From Mucilaginibacter sp. (lineage in GTDB: Bacteria; Bacteroidota; Bacteroidia; Sphingobacteriales; Sphingobacteriaceae): DNA of 64,000 bases. Below the pieces are notes generated by a model that worked only from the letters and a program-made list of their open reading frames with translations, searched no databases and was not told where the DNA came from. Position 1 is the stretch's first letter. Each line of letters begins with the position of its first letter. Shown piece after piece: positions 52,909 through 60,808 of this stretch. The position numbers and the translations under genes were made by a program. The stretch is taken from the NCBI GenBank assembly GCA_028288025.1, contig JAQBOM010000006.1, positions 19,268 to 83,267 on the forward strand, written 5' to 3'.

Positions 52909-54096
52909 ATGGAAAGTACTGCCCTGTTAAAGTCAATTATAGAAAACGCGATAGACGGAATCCTCACCATAGACGAGCATGGGAAAATAGAATCCATTAA
53001 CCCGGCAGCCTGTACTCTTTTTGATTATTTACCTGGTGAAGTGATCGGGAACAACGTATCTATGCTTATGCCCCCGCCCGATCGAGACCAGCATGACGAA
53101 TACCTGCACCGCTACCAGCGTACCGGCAACCCGCATATTATCGGTATCGGGCGAGAGGTAATTGGTTTACGCAAAGACGGCTCTCTTTTTCCGTTCAGGC
53201 TGGGCGTTAGTGATGTGGAATTCTCCGGAAGAAGAATTTATGCCGGGTTTATCCACGATCTGAGCCGGCAAAAAGAGGCGGAAGCAAAGCTTAAAGAACA
53301 TGCAGCGCACCTTGAAGAACAGGTGGAAGAACGCACGCAATCGTTAAAAAAAACAGTGCAAGCCCTGCAGCGGGCAAAGGAAGAAGTAAGCTTTTCGTTA
53401 GAAAAAGAAAAAGAGCTGGGCCATTTAAAAAGCAGTTTCGTATCCCTGGCTTCGCACGAGTTTCGTACGCCTTTAAGCGCGGTACTGTTATCGGCTTCAT
53501 TGATTGAAAAATACGCCGAACCTTTCGACAGCCCAAACATCAGCAAGCATGTGGGTAAAATCAAAAATGCGGTAGGCAATCTCACCACCATATTAAATGA
53601 TTTTCTTTCGCTCGAAAAACTCGAGGCGGGAAAAATCGAGCCGTCATTCACCAGTTTCGACCTGGTTAAGCTAGCCGAAGAAATAACTGAAGAAATGCAG
53701 ATAATGGCCAAACAAAACCAAAACATTATTTACCAGCATACCGGTACCAGCAGCGTGGTTAATCTTGATCCTAACCTGCTAAGGAATTGCATTTTCAACC
53801 TGGTGACCAATGCCATAAAATATTCCGGGGAAAATACTTTTATTGACTTTAATACCGAGATCAATGAACAAAACTGCATCATCACCGTACGGGATAATGG
53901 CATCGGCATCCCGGAAGCGGCTCAAAAACACTTATTCGAAGCTTTTTTTCGCGCCAATAATACCGGCAGTATACCCGGCACCGGCCTTGGCCTTAATATC
54001 GTCGCCCGTTACACCAGCCTGATGAACGGTAACATCGATTTCAAAAGCAGCGATAAGCAGGGTACATTATTCACCATTTCATTCCCCTTATCATGA
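52909..54096 (+). CDS. FixL-like heme-PAS sensor histidine kinase
   Basis: Soluble histidine kinase of 395 residues from the ATG at 52909. The PAS domain (about 5-120) matches rhizobial FixL closely. His62 aligns with the proximal heme ligand His200 of Bradyrhizobium FixL, Arg68 with Arg206, His76-Ile77 with His214-Ile215, and Arg82 with the oxygen-sensing Arg220 (segment HDEYLHRY...NPHIIGIGR). A coiled coil (about 120-170) leads to the HisKA box (SHEFRTPL, phospho-His183) and the ATPase boxes NLVTNAIKYS, DNGIGIP and GTGLGLNIV. There is no membrane segment. It overlaps the regulator gene by 4 nt. I infer oxygen (or NO/CO) sensing. Confidence 0.9.
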   Translation: MESTALLKSIIENAIDGILTIDEHGKIESINPAACTLFDYLPGEVIGNNVSMLMPPPDRDQHDEYLHRYQRTGNPHIIGIGREVIGLRKDGSLFPFRLGVSDVEFSGRRIYAGFIHDLSRQKEAEAKLKEHAAHLEEQVEERTQSLKKTVQALQRAKEEVSFSLEKEKELGHLKSSFVSLASHEFRTPLSAVLLSASLIEKYAEPFDSPNISKHVGKIKNAVGNLTTILNDFLSLEKLEAGKIEPSFTSFDLVKLAEEITEEMQIMAKQNQNIIYQHTGTSSVVNLDPNLLRNCIFNLVTNAIKYSGENTFIDFNTEINEQNCIITVRDNGIGIPEAAQKHLFEAFFRANNTGSIPGTGLGLNIVARYTSLMNGNIDFKSSDKQGTLFTISFPLS

Positions 54097-55151
54097 GTAA
54101 AAAAGTATTGGTTATTGAAGATAATAATGATATCAGGGAAAATGTTGTCGAGATACTTGGACTGGCAGGTTATACAACCTATGAGGCCGACAATGGGAAA
54201 ACTGGGGTCGATCTTGCGCGAAAGCACCTACCTGATATCATTCTTTGCGATATCATGATGCCCGGCCTTGATGGATATGGCGTATTACACATACTGAATA
54301 AACAAGCTGGCACCGGCACCATTCCTTTTATTTTTTTGACGGCAAAGGCAGAGCATATTGACCTGCGCAAGGGAATGGAACTTGGCGCCGACGATTACCT
54401 GACCAAGCCATTTGACGATATGGAACTGCTGGTTGCGATAGAAAGTCGTTTAAATAAAAAAGAGCAGATGGATGGTTTTTACAGCGCCTCGTTAGATAGC
54501 CTTGAGCAGCTTGCTTCAAAAAGTAATGGTTTGGCCGAGTTAGAGAAAACAATTACTGAACGTAAAGTAAGGCAGGTCAAGAAAAATCAGGCTATCTATA
54601 ATGAAGGGGATTTTGCCCAGGGCATTTACCTGGTATTAAGCGGGCGGTTTAAAACCATCAAGCTTGCTGAAGACGGGCGCGAATTAATTACCGGTATTTA
54701 TGCGAAAGAGGAATATATCGGTATTAACTCGCTTTTACTGGGCGAACCCTATTCCGAAACCGCGCAGGCAATTGAGAATAGCTCGGTTTGTTTATTGCCT
54801 AAAGATACGATCGACCAACTTCTTTCAAATTTCACCGGCGTCGGGAAAAAATTTATACAAATATTATCAGGCAATGTCCGCGAAAAGGAGGAACAACTGC
54901 TGCAGATGGCTTACCACTCCGTCAGGAAACGGATGTCCGGAGTGCTATTACGCCTGCTAAAACAGCAGCCTGCTGGCAATTCTGATGAATGTTTAAAGGT
55001 CTCGCGCGAGGAAATGGCTTCCATGGCCGGGATGGCGACTGAAACGGTAAGTCGTATATTGTCTGACTTTAAAGACGAAAAGCTGATCGAAAAAAAAGGA
55101 AGCCTGATCCAGGTACTGGATAAGGTGCGGCTGGAGAAATTAAAAAACTGA
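54093..55151 (+). CDS. REC-CRP/FNR hybrid response regulator
   Basis: Protein of 352 residues combining two modules. Residues 1-122 form a receiver domain with the phospho-acceptor Asp53 in ILCDIMMPG, Thr83 and Lys105. Residues about 150-260 form a cyclic-nucleotide-binding-type barrel (YNEGDFAQGIYLVLSGRFK), and residues about 290-350 a Crp winged helix with recognition helix MATETVSRILSDF. FNR-type Fe-S cysteines are absent, so oxygen sensing must come from the FixL-like partner encoded 4 nt upstream in overlap. It merges the roles of FixJ and FixK in one polypeptide. Likely targets are the TGAT-N4-ATCA sites at 52827, 55148 and 59003. Confidence 0.92.
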   Translation: MSKKVLVIEDNNDIRENVVEILGLAGYTTYEADNGKTGVDLARKHLPDIILCDIMMPGLDGYGVLHILNKQAGTGTIPFIFLTAKAEHIDLRKGMELGADDYLTKPFDDMELLVAIESRLNKKEQMDGFYSASLDSLEQLASKSNGLAELEKTITERKVRQVKKNQAIYNEGDFAQGIYLVLSGRFKTIKLAEDGRELITGIYAKEEYIGINSLLLGEPYSETAQAIENSSVCLLPKDTIDQLLSNFTGVGKKFIQILSGNVREKEEQLLQMAYHSVRKRMSGVLLRLLKQQPAGNSDECLKVSREEMASMAGMATETVSRILSDFKDEKLIEKKGSLIQVLDKVRLEKLKN

Positions 55152-55161
55152 TACATATCAT
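55148..55161. promoter_or_regulatory. FNR/CRP-like site CTGAT-ACAT-ATCAT
   Basis: TGAT and ATCA half-sites four bases apart, overlapping the stop codon of the regulator gene. The centre is 75 bp before the ATG of the LDH-like gene. A TCTTTTTG sequence (55191-55198), one base from TAnnTTTG, could be its -7 box. Confidence 0.55.
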
Positions 55162-55229
55162 CTTTTCTATTGATGATACGCATGGTACAGTCTTTTTGCA
55201 CTGCTTAATTTTGTTTAAATATTCACAAA

Positions 55230-55694
55230 ATGAAAGCCGTAGCATTCAGTATTAAAATCTCTGAAAAGGAATTCCTTGCAAAGGCCAATAACAAAAAACA
55301 CGATATAACCTTAATATCAAATGTATTAAACGCGGAAACAGTGATTTATGCCCGCGGGAAGATGGCTGTGATTGTTAGCCTAACGGATGATGTTTCCGAT
55401 AAGATGATTCATATTCTTTCAGGCCTTGGTGTAAAATATATAGCAACACGTTCACTAGAAACAGATCATATAGATAAAGCGGCCGCAGCAAAATATGGTA
55501 TCAAATTATCAAACGTCCGGCCTCATCCATCTCACATCGCTATCGAAAAAAGCCCGGGCCTCTACAAGGCTTTTAAAACTGATGAGACACTACAGATGAT
55601 CGCCAATCAAATCATCACCAATCTCGACCTGTGGCAGCAGGATAGGCATTCTGAAAGGGCATGCCTCCCCGCTAAAAAGGATTCACTTAAATAG
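55230..55694 (+). CDS. D-lactate dehydrogenase-like protein lacking the NAD domain
   Basis: Protein of 154 residues. Residues 1-97 follow the N-terminal catalytic subdomain of D-lactate dehydrogenases such as E. coli LdhA (MKAVAFSIK, IVSLTDDVS, LGVKYIATRS, AAAAKYGIKLSNV). The last part (DETLQMIANQIITNLDLWQQ) resembles the C-terminal helix that returns to this subdomain. The Rossmann NAD-binding domain and the catalytic Arg, Glu and His are missing, as if cleanly removed. It cannot be a dehydrogenase by itself; a ligand-binding or regulatory role is possible. It has its own FNR-like site and a strong terminator. Confidence 0.75.
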   Translation: MKAVAFSIKISEKEFLAKANNKKHDITLISNVLNAETVIYARGKMAVIVSLTDDVSDKMIHILSGLGVKYIATRSLETDHIDKAAAAKYGIKLSNVRPHPSHIAIEKSPGLYKAFKTDETLQMIANQIITNLDLWQQDRHSERACLPAKKDSLK

Positions 55695-55710
55695 GGTTTC
55701 GTTCTTTATA

Positions 55711-55747
55711 GTAAAAGCCCGCCTTCGTAATGAAGATGGGCTTTTAC
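55711..55747. terminator. Strong bidirectional terminator
   Basis: GTAAAAGCCC (55711-55720) and GGGCTTTTAC (55738-55747) pair perfectly. Inside, CTTC (55723-55726) pairs with GAAG (55732-55735). The A4/T4 tracts make it work on both strands between the convergent LDH-like and usp genes. Confidence 0.88.
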
Positions 55748-55768
55748 CATTGTTGGTGGTTAACGAAA

Positions 55769-56656
55769 TTAAAATACCGGCAAGGCGTGCTGTCCTCGTG
55801 TAAAGGGAAAAACCAACATGGCTTTTGTAAGATGGTCAGCCAGTTTTTGAGTAACACTCGCCTCAAATAAGATCTGAAAAAAGTTTCGCTTACGATGAAC
55901 CACCACCAGCAGGTCAACATCAATATGCTCAGAAAGCCAATCAATGCTGGTGCTCACACTTTCGCTTTTTATCTCTCTGTAAAATATCCTTGGATAGTTT
56001 ATTTTAGATGATATCATTTTGAGAAAAACTTCAGCCTTGGTCGATTCTTTAGCATTTGTTTTATTTTCAAATACATGGGTTACTAATATTTCAGCATTCA
56101 CGTACCTGGCAAAACCCGACAAAGAATGTAATACATCAATATCACTTCCGGTCATATCCGTAGCAAACACTATTTTCTTATACCCATTAAATACTATCCG
56201 GGATGGCACGATCAAAACCGGGCAATTGGCTTTCTCTATTAAGTTTTGCACATGGTTTCCCTGTAAAAAACCGCTCAGGCCACTGGTACCATGCGTGCCA
56301 ACAACTGTTATAAGTATTTCATGACTGCTTACAATTTCATCCAGCAATGCTGTGAAAACCCCTGATACACTAGATTGCTTAATAGCCGGCCTAAACTCTC
56401 CGCCGGCAACATCATTATTCATCTGCCTTTTTAAATGGCCTGCTAGTTTGTTCAGGCCATTTTTGCTGCGCTCCGCAAGGGTATCATAACTTTCCGTTGA
56501 CCATAACACCTGGCCCCCTAAAGGTTCATTTGAAGGCAATAGAAACACATTGCACAACAGCAAATTGGCTCTGATTTTTTGCGCAAGCTTTAATGCATAA
56601 TGTGCTGCATTGTTAGCACCAAACGAAAAATCAGTGAGCACTAATATTGTTTTCAT
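55769..56656 (-). CDS. Universal stress protein, two-domain
   Basis: UspA-family protein of 295 residues with two tandem Usp folds. The first (1-147) has MKTILVLTDFSFGANNAAHY and the nucleotide-binding motif GTHGTSGLSGFLQGN followed by CPVLIVPS. The second (about 150-290) begins YKKIVFATDMTGSD but lacks a clean Gly-loop and may not bind ATP. Such proteins are typically induced by oxygen limitation and other stress. It is the last gene of the probable adh-membrane protein-yceI-usp operon, 4 bp after yceI. Confidence 0.9.
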   Translation of the reverse strand: MKTILVLTDFSFGANNAAHYALKLAQKIRANLLLCNVFLLPSNEPLGGQVLWSTESYDTLAERSKNGLNKLAGHLKRQMNNDVAGGEFRPAIKQSSVSGVFTALLDEIVSSHEILITVVGTHGTSGLSGFLQGNHVQNLIEKANCPVLIVPSRIVFNGYKKIVFATDMTGSDIDVLHSLSGFARYVNAEILVTHVFENKTNAKESTKAEVFLKMISSKINYPRIFYREIKSESVSTSIDWLSEHIDVDLLVVVHRKRNFFQILFEASVTQKLADHLTKAMLVFPFTRGQHALPVF

Positions 56657-56660
56657 GATT

Positions 56661-57281
56661 TTAATAGTTAATGGATTTTATTTTCAAATGGAAATCAACA
56701 CTGAGCTTATCTTTTGTCTGTATCATCCCGCCCAATTTTTTTGGCGCGATGAGATTGAAATCAGAGAAATTTATATACCGGGTTCCTAATAAATGAATCA
56801 CTTTCTGCTCGTCGGCAGATATCTTGTATCTAACCTCAAAACGCTTGTGTACACCTGCAATTTCAATATCTACCATGCCGGTTACCGGCTCAGGTTGTAC
56901 GGTTAATTCCGGCAGGTTATTTAACGATAAAAAAGCAATATGGAGCATCGGGAACTGTTTCTCCTTCAGCGTTTTTCTAAGGTCGCGCGTCATCATCCCG
57001 TTATGGCAATTAAAGCTTTGGATGTTTATGCTGATGCTACCCGACAATATGATCTCTTTGTCACTTTTGCCTTGATTTACGGTGAGCGTATCTGTCCGTT
57101 CATAAGCTAAAATATCGCAGGTAAACTGGTTCACATTGGTACTTCCGTTAACGCGTAAGCTGCTATTTTCACTAACTATCCATTTCTTTCTTTCATTTGT
57201 ATGGCTAAACTGTCGTGGTAAAACATAAGTTACCGGCGCAACTAACAACAGGTAAAGGCAAAATATATTTTTGTATAGCAT
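56661..57281 (-). CDS. YceI family periplasmic protein (second copy)
   Basis: Protein of 206 residues from the ATG at 57281, which gives the signal peptide MLYKNIFCLYLLLVAPVTYV. A longer start at 57314 would overlap the upstream gene by 20 nt and hide the signal. The YceI pattern is present: NGSTNVNQFTCDI, then the QSFNCHNGMMTRDLRKTL region, FPMLHIAFLSL, and LIAPKKLGGMIQTKDKLSVD near the end. It differs strongly from the copy at 52122. It lies between a small membrane protein and usp. Confidence 0.85.
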   Translation of the reverse strand: MLYKNIFCLYLLLVAPVTYVLPRQFSHTNERKKWIVSENSSLRVNGSTNVNQFTCDILAYERTDTLTVNQGKSDKEIILSGSISINIQSFNCHNGMMTRDLRKTLKEKQFPMLHIAFLSLNNLPELTVQPEPVTGMVDIEIAGVHKRFEVRYKISADEQKVIHLLGTRYINFSDFNLIAPKKLGGMIQTKDKLSVDFHLKIKSINY

Positions 57282-57294
57282 CACCTTAGGCTTA

Positions 57295-57702
57295 TCAGGG
57301 GTTAACTTTAGCAAATACTACCCCGGCTGTGATGGCCTGCAGCACCCCATAAATAAACCAGCTTAATACCATAGCTACCGTTATGTCCAATGCGCTAAAG
57401 GATATCCACATAACCGGCAGCAAGGCAATGATGGAATAAACCAATCCAAATTCCAGTCCCCTGAGGAAAAAGGCACCTTTAAACAACCCTTTGAACCGGT
57501 CCCAAAACCAGGATAAGGCGAAGCTGAATATAAAAGCATGCAGATAAAATAGCATGTCCCGACTGCCGTCCGAGTTAAACAATGGATTATTATATTCGGT
57601 AAACAGCTTCGGGAAAAACCGGATAGCCAGGAACAGGCCGCCGTAACTGAATACAAATAAAATACAGCCTGCTATTAGTCCTGAAATAAGTATTTTTTTC
57701 AT
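57295..57702 (-). CDS. Small four-helix membrane protein
   Basis: Protein of 135 residues with four hydrophobic helices (about 5-28, 48-66, 82-103, 108-130). Small glycine and aromatic residues line the helices and a WISFSALDITVAM segment joins the last two. I do not recognise the family with certainty; DUF1761-like or similar proteins have this size. It lies 105 bp after adh and just before yceI, so it is probably part of the same oxygen-responsive operon. Confidence 0.7.
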   Translation of the reverse strand: MKKILISGLIAGCILFVFSYGGLFLAIRFFPKLFTEYNNPLFNSDGSRDMLFYLHAFIFSFALSWFWDRFKGLFKGAFFLRGLEFGLVYSIIALLPVMWISFSALDITVAMVLSWFIYGVLQAITAGVVFAKVNP

Positions 57703-57807
57703 TTGGTTGGATATGGATAACGCGGTTTATTGGGTGTCGCCCTAAGCTCGTCAACGGGCGGGCGCGGGCCTTACCCGCATACCCGGCGAAGCCCAGATAG
57801 GTCATAG

Positions 57808-58923
57808 TTAACTTTCCAGAATCACTTTCAAAGCTTTTTCCTTGGCAGCGTTCCCGAATGTATCGTACGCGGCTATGATCTGGTCAAGTTTAAAGTGGTG
57901 AGTGATCAGCCGCTTAGGTTCTATTTTTTTTGCGTGTACAGTTTTTAACAGCAAAGGCGTAGTAACCGTATCAACAAGCCGGGTAGTTATCGTTACGTTT
58001 TTCGACCATAAGTTTTCCAGGTGAAGCGTTACACTTTTCCCGTGCACTCCAATATTTGCAATATGCCCCCCGGGCGCAATGATCTCCTGGCATAATTCAA
58101 ATGTTGCCGGTACACCAACGGCCTCAATGGCTACATCAACGCCTTTACCGCCTGTAAGCAGTTTGATTTTTTCTATAGCGTTTTCGCTAAGCGTATTGAT
58201 GATTTGGGTTGCGCCAAAGGTTTTTGCCAGGTTAAGGCGGTTTTCATCCTGGTCGATCATGATAATTTCTGCCGGCGAATAAAATTGAGCGGTCAATAAA
58301 GCTGCAATGCCTATCGGCCCCGAGCCGACAATGGCAACTGTGTCACCCGGCTTTACCTGGCCGTTTAACACACCGCATTCAAAACCGGTAGGTAAAATAT
58401 CGCTCAGCATTACCAGGGCTTCTTCATCTGAACCCGCGGGGATGGGGTAAAGGCTGTTATCCGCATGTGGTATTCTTACATATTCGGCCTGCGTGCCGTC
58501 AATCATATAACCCAATATCCATCCACCGTCGGTGCAATGCGAATACATACCCTTTTTGCAATACTCACATTTGCCGCACGAGGTAATACAGGATATGATC
58601 ACATGATCTCCTGGTTTAAAGTTACTTACTGCGCTGCCAACTTCTTCTATCACGCCAACGCCTTCGTGACCTATAATTCTTCCGTCTTTGACTTCCGGCA
58701 GATCGCCTTTCATAATATGCAGATCTGTTCCGCATATCGTTGTTTTCAGAATTTTTACGATCGCGTCTGTTGGTTTTGTAATCGTAGGTTTTGGCTTGTC
58801 TTCCCAGGCTTTTTTCCCTGCGCCATGATAAACTAAAGCTTTCATATTTTTATTTGAGACCCCGTTAGAACGAGTTGGTGGTACAAGTAGCTTTGCTGCT
58901 TTTTCCACAAGTAAATTTTCCAT
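57808..58923 (-). CDS. Zinc-dependent alcohol dehydrogenase
   Basis: Medium-chain dehydrogenase/reductase of 371 residues, cytosolic. Catalytic zinc ligands are in TICGTDLHI and GHEGVGVI; the structural zinc site CGKCEYCKKGMYSHC is intact. The NAD-binding GSGPIGIAAL motif comes mid-protein. The core starts at MKALVYHGAG (58845); the frame starting at 58923 adds 26 residues, and the promoter position allows either. It is expected to interconvert alcohols and aldehydes, useful in fermentation. It is the first gene of a probable operon with a membrane protein, yceI and usp, behind an FNR-like site. Confidence 0.92.
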   Translation of the reverse strand: MENLLVEKAAKLLVPPTRSNGVSNKNMKALVYHGAGKKAWEDKPKPTITKPTDAIVKILKTTICGTDLHIMKGDLPEVKDGRIIGHEGVGVIEEVGSAVSNFKPGDHVIISCITSCGKCEYCKKGMYSHCTDGGWILGYMIDGTQAEYVRIPHADNSLYPIPAGSDEEALVMLSDILPTGFECGVLNGQVKPGDTVAIVGSGPIGIAALLTAQFYSPAEIIMIDQDENRLNLAKTFGATQIINTLSENAIEKIKLLTGGKGVDVAIEAVGVPATFELCQEIIAPGGHIANIGVHGKSVTLHLENLWSKNVTITTRLVDTVTTPLLLKTVHAKKIEPKRLITHHFKLDQIIAAYDTFGNAAKEKALKVILES

Positions 58924-58951
58924 AATTAATAGTTTGGATTTTAATGTATAA

Positions 58952-58959
58952 CAAAATTA
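58952..58959 (-). promoter_or_regulatory. adh operon promoter, -7 box TAATTTTG
   Basis: On the minus strand 58959-58952 reads TAATTTTG, a full TAnnTTTG match, 29 nt before the ATG at 58923. The FNR-like site centre lies 54 bp upstream, in agreement with the yceI promoter. Confidence 0.6.
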
Positions 58960-59002
58960 TAGCTATTTAATCCCCTTGTTAATGATAATCCTTACCTTAA
59001 TA

Positions 59003-59016
59003 AATGATATAGATCA
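59003..59016. promoter_or_regulatory. FNR/CRP-like site ATGAT-ATAG-ATCAC
   Basis: Perfect TGAT-N4-ATCA core. With the -7 box at 58952-58959 the centre would lie about 62 bp before the transcription start, the classical class I position for CRP/FNR-type activators. Confidence 0.6.
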
Positions 59017-59148
59017 CTTATTGATCTTATCAGCGCCCGGGCTGATGGAAGAGTCCGGAAATGGAAGTTTTAATATTGCTTTTGCGACAATTTGCACATC
59101 TGAAATCCGCACATCTGCACATTACCCCGGTAAACCGAAACTTCCATT

Positions 59149-59208
59149 GGTTCAAAAACCTACTTTAAACAATTTAAAGTTACTTTTCCGGATATCGGTT
59201 CAAAAACC
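59149..59208. repeat. GGTTCAAAAACC direct repeat before lat
   Basis: The 12-mer GGTTCAAAAACC occurs at 59149-59160 and 59197-59208, start to start 48 bp. Each copy can form a small hairpin (GGTT/AACC). It may be an operator pair for the lysine transaminase gene. Confidence 0.6.
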
Positions 59209-59239
59209 GCCTGAATTATTGTTTTTGAGCGGTTTATTG

Positions 59240-59247
59240 TAAATTTG
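59240..59247 (+). promoter_or_regulatory. lat promoter candidate, box TAAATTTG
   Basis: TAAATTTG is a full TAnnTTTG match, 17 nt before the lat ATG. An ATTG at 59218-59221 is 18 bp upstream, close to the -33 TTTG position. Confidence 0.5.
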
Positions 59248-59264
59248 AACAAACGCACACCATA

Positions 59265-60596
59265 ATGTATAACCTCCGGGTATCACCCAAAAATGTTCAG
59301 GCTTCATTGCAAAAACACGTACTGGCCGATGGCTTCGACCTCACTTTTGATATGGAGAAAAGCGAGGGGGTTTACATTTACGATTCGAAGTATAATCGTA
59401 CGCTGCTCGACTTTTTTACCTGCTTTGCGTCAGTGCCACTGGGTTATAATCACCCTAAAATGCTGGATGACGAAGCATTTAAAAAAAACCTGCTGCTGGC
59501 CGCACTGACCAACCCGTCCAACTCGGATATATACACCACCCAGTATGCGCAGTTTGTTGAAACATTCGACAAAATTGGCATCCCCGCTTACCTGCCCCAC
59601 GCCTTCTTTATCTCGGGCGGCTCACTGGCCATTGAAAACGCACTGAAGGTAGCGATGGACTGGAAGGTCCAGAAAAATTTTGCCAAAGGATATAAAGAAG
59701 AACGAGGTTTTAAGGTGATACACTTTGAACACGCTTTTCATGGCCGCTCGGGTTATACCCTTAGCCTAACCAATACCCAGCCTGTAAAAACAAAGTGGTA
59801 CGCCAAATTCAACTGGCCCCGTGTTTCGCATCCGCAAGTAAATTTCCCGCTAATGGACGCCGACCTGCCCGAACTTGTAAAACGTGAGGAATTTTCAATA
59901 GACCAGATCAAGCAAGCTTTCGCGGAGAACAAGGATGACGTTTGTGCCATTATTATTGAACCCATACAGTCGGAAGGTGGCGATAACCATGTAAGACAGG
60001 AATTTTTAGAGCAATTGCGGATACTGGCTGACGAAAACGAAGCTATGCTGGTATACGACGAAATTCAAACCGGTGTAGGCCTTACCGGGAAATTCTGGTG
60101 TCACGAGCATTTTGGCGAAAAGGCGCGACCGGACATCATAGCCTTTGGCAAAAAAATGCAGGTTTGCGGCATCCTGGCCGGCAAAAGGGTCGACGAGGTT
60201 GAAAATAACGTATTTAAAGTTTCATCGCGTATTAATTCCACGTGGGGAGGCAGCCTTGTTGACATGGTTCGTTCGGCCAAAATAATGGAGATCATACAGG
60301 AAGACAATCTATGCGAGAACGCTGCCCAGATTGGTGCCTATTTACAGAACGAGTTGGCTCGTATCTCCAAAAGCCATCCTGCCGTTCAGAATATTCGGGG
60401 CAAGGGTCTGATGACCGCCTTCGACCTTCCCGATAAAACCGCCAGGGATAAATTCATACAACTCGGGCTTGACCAAAACGTGATGTTCCTGGGTTGCGGC
60501 GACCATACCATACGATTCAGGCCGGCGCTTATTATTGACAAAAAACATATTGACGATGGACTGGAAATACTAGAAAATATATCCGGAAAGTTATAA
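59265..60596 (+). CDS. lat: L-lysine 6-transaminase
   Basis: PLP-dependent class III aminotransferase of 443 residues that moves the epsilon-amino group of lysine to 2-oxoglutarate. Features are FTCFASVPLGYNHPKM, ISGGSLAIENALKVA, HAFHGRSGYTLSLTNT, the Asp-containing VYDEIQTGVGLTGKFW and the PLP-lysine in AFGKKMQVCG (Lys296 or 297). The FFTCFAS and GKKxQVCG signatures point to lysine 6-transaminase rather than ornithine or GABA enzymes. It probably starts lysine catabolism via aminoadipate semialdehyde; no partner dehydrogenase is adjacent. Confidence 0.92.
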   Translation: MYNLRVSPKNVQASLQKHVLADGFDLTFDMEKSEGVYIYDSKYNRTLLDFFTCFASVPLGYNHPKMLDDEAFKKNLLLAALTNPSNSDIYTTQYAQFVETFDKIGIPAYLPHAFFISGGSLAIENALKVAMDWKVQKNFAKGYKEERGFKVIHFEHAFHGRSGYTLSLTNTQPVKTKWYAKFNWPRVSHPQVNFPLMDADLPELVKREEFSIDQIKQAFAENKDDVCAIIIEPIQSEGGDNHVRQEFLEQLRILADENEAMLVYDEIQTGVGLTGKFWCHEHFGEKARPDIIAFGKKMQVCGILAGKRVDEVENNVFKVSSRINSTWGGSLVDMVRSAKIMEIIQEDNLCENAAQIGAYLQNELARISKSHPAVQNIRGKGLMTAFDLPDKTARDKFIQLGLDQNVMFLGCGDHTIRFRPALIIDKKHIDDGLEILENISGKL

Positions 60597-60808
60597 TAAG
60601 TGTAAAACATTTGCTACAAACGACCTGAAAAACACCATGTTACAAAGCTCAAATCATATTTCCGGGCTATAAAAAGGCTGTTTTTACACCTGTTTAGCCT
60701 CCTGTAATAATATACCCTACTTTTTTACCAAAATAGGCAATATTTTTAGTTATTACCCGTAGTAATTTTGAATATAAGGATAGGTATAATTATTAGCCGG
60801 TAAGTGTA

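Larger units (their letters stand above)
58924..59264. other. 341-bp divergent gap between adh and lat
   Basis: It contains the adh promoter (58952-58959) and FNR-like site (59003-59016), GCACATCTG word repeats (59091-59124), two copies of GGTTCAAAAACC (59149-59160, 59197-59208) and the lat promoter candidate (59240-59247). No gene is visible. Confidence 0.6.

Noticed and set aside
57590..57805. A 71-codon minus-strand frame between adh and the small membrane protein
   Set aside because: It overlaps the start of the membrane protein gene in another frame and reads as low-complexity basic sequence without family features.
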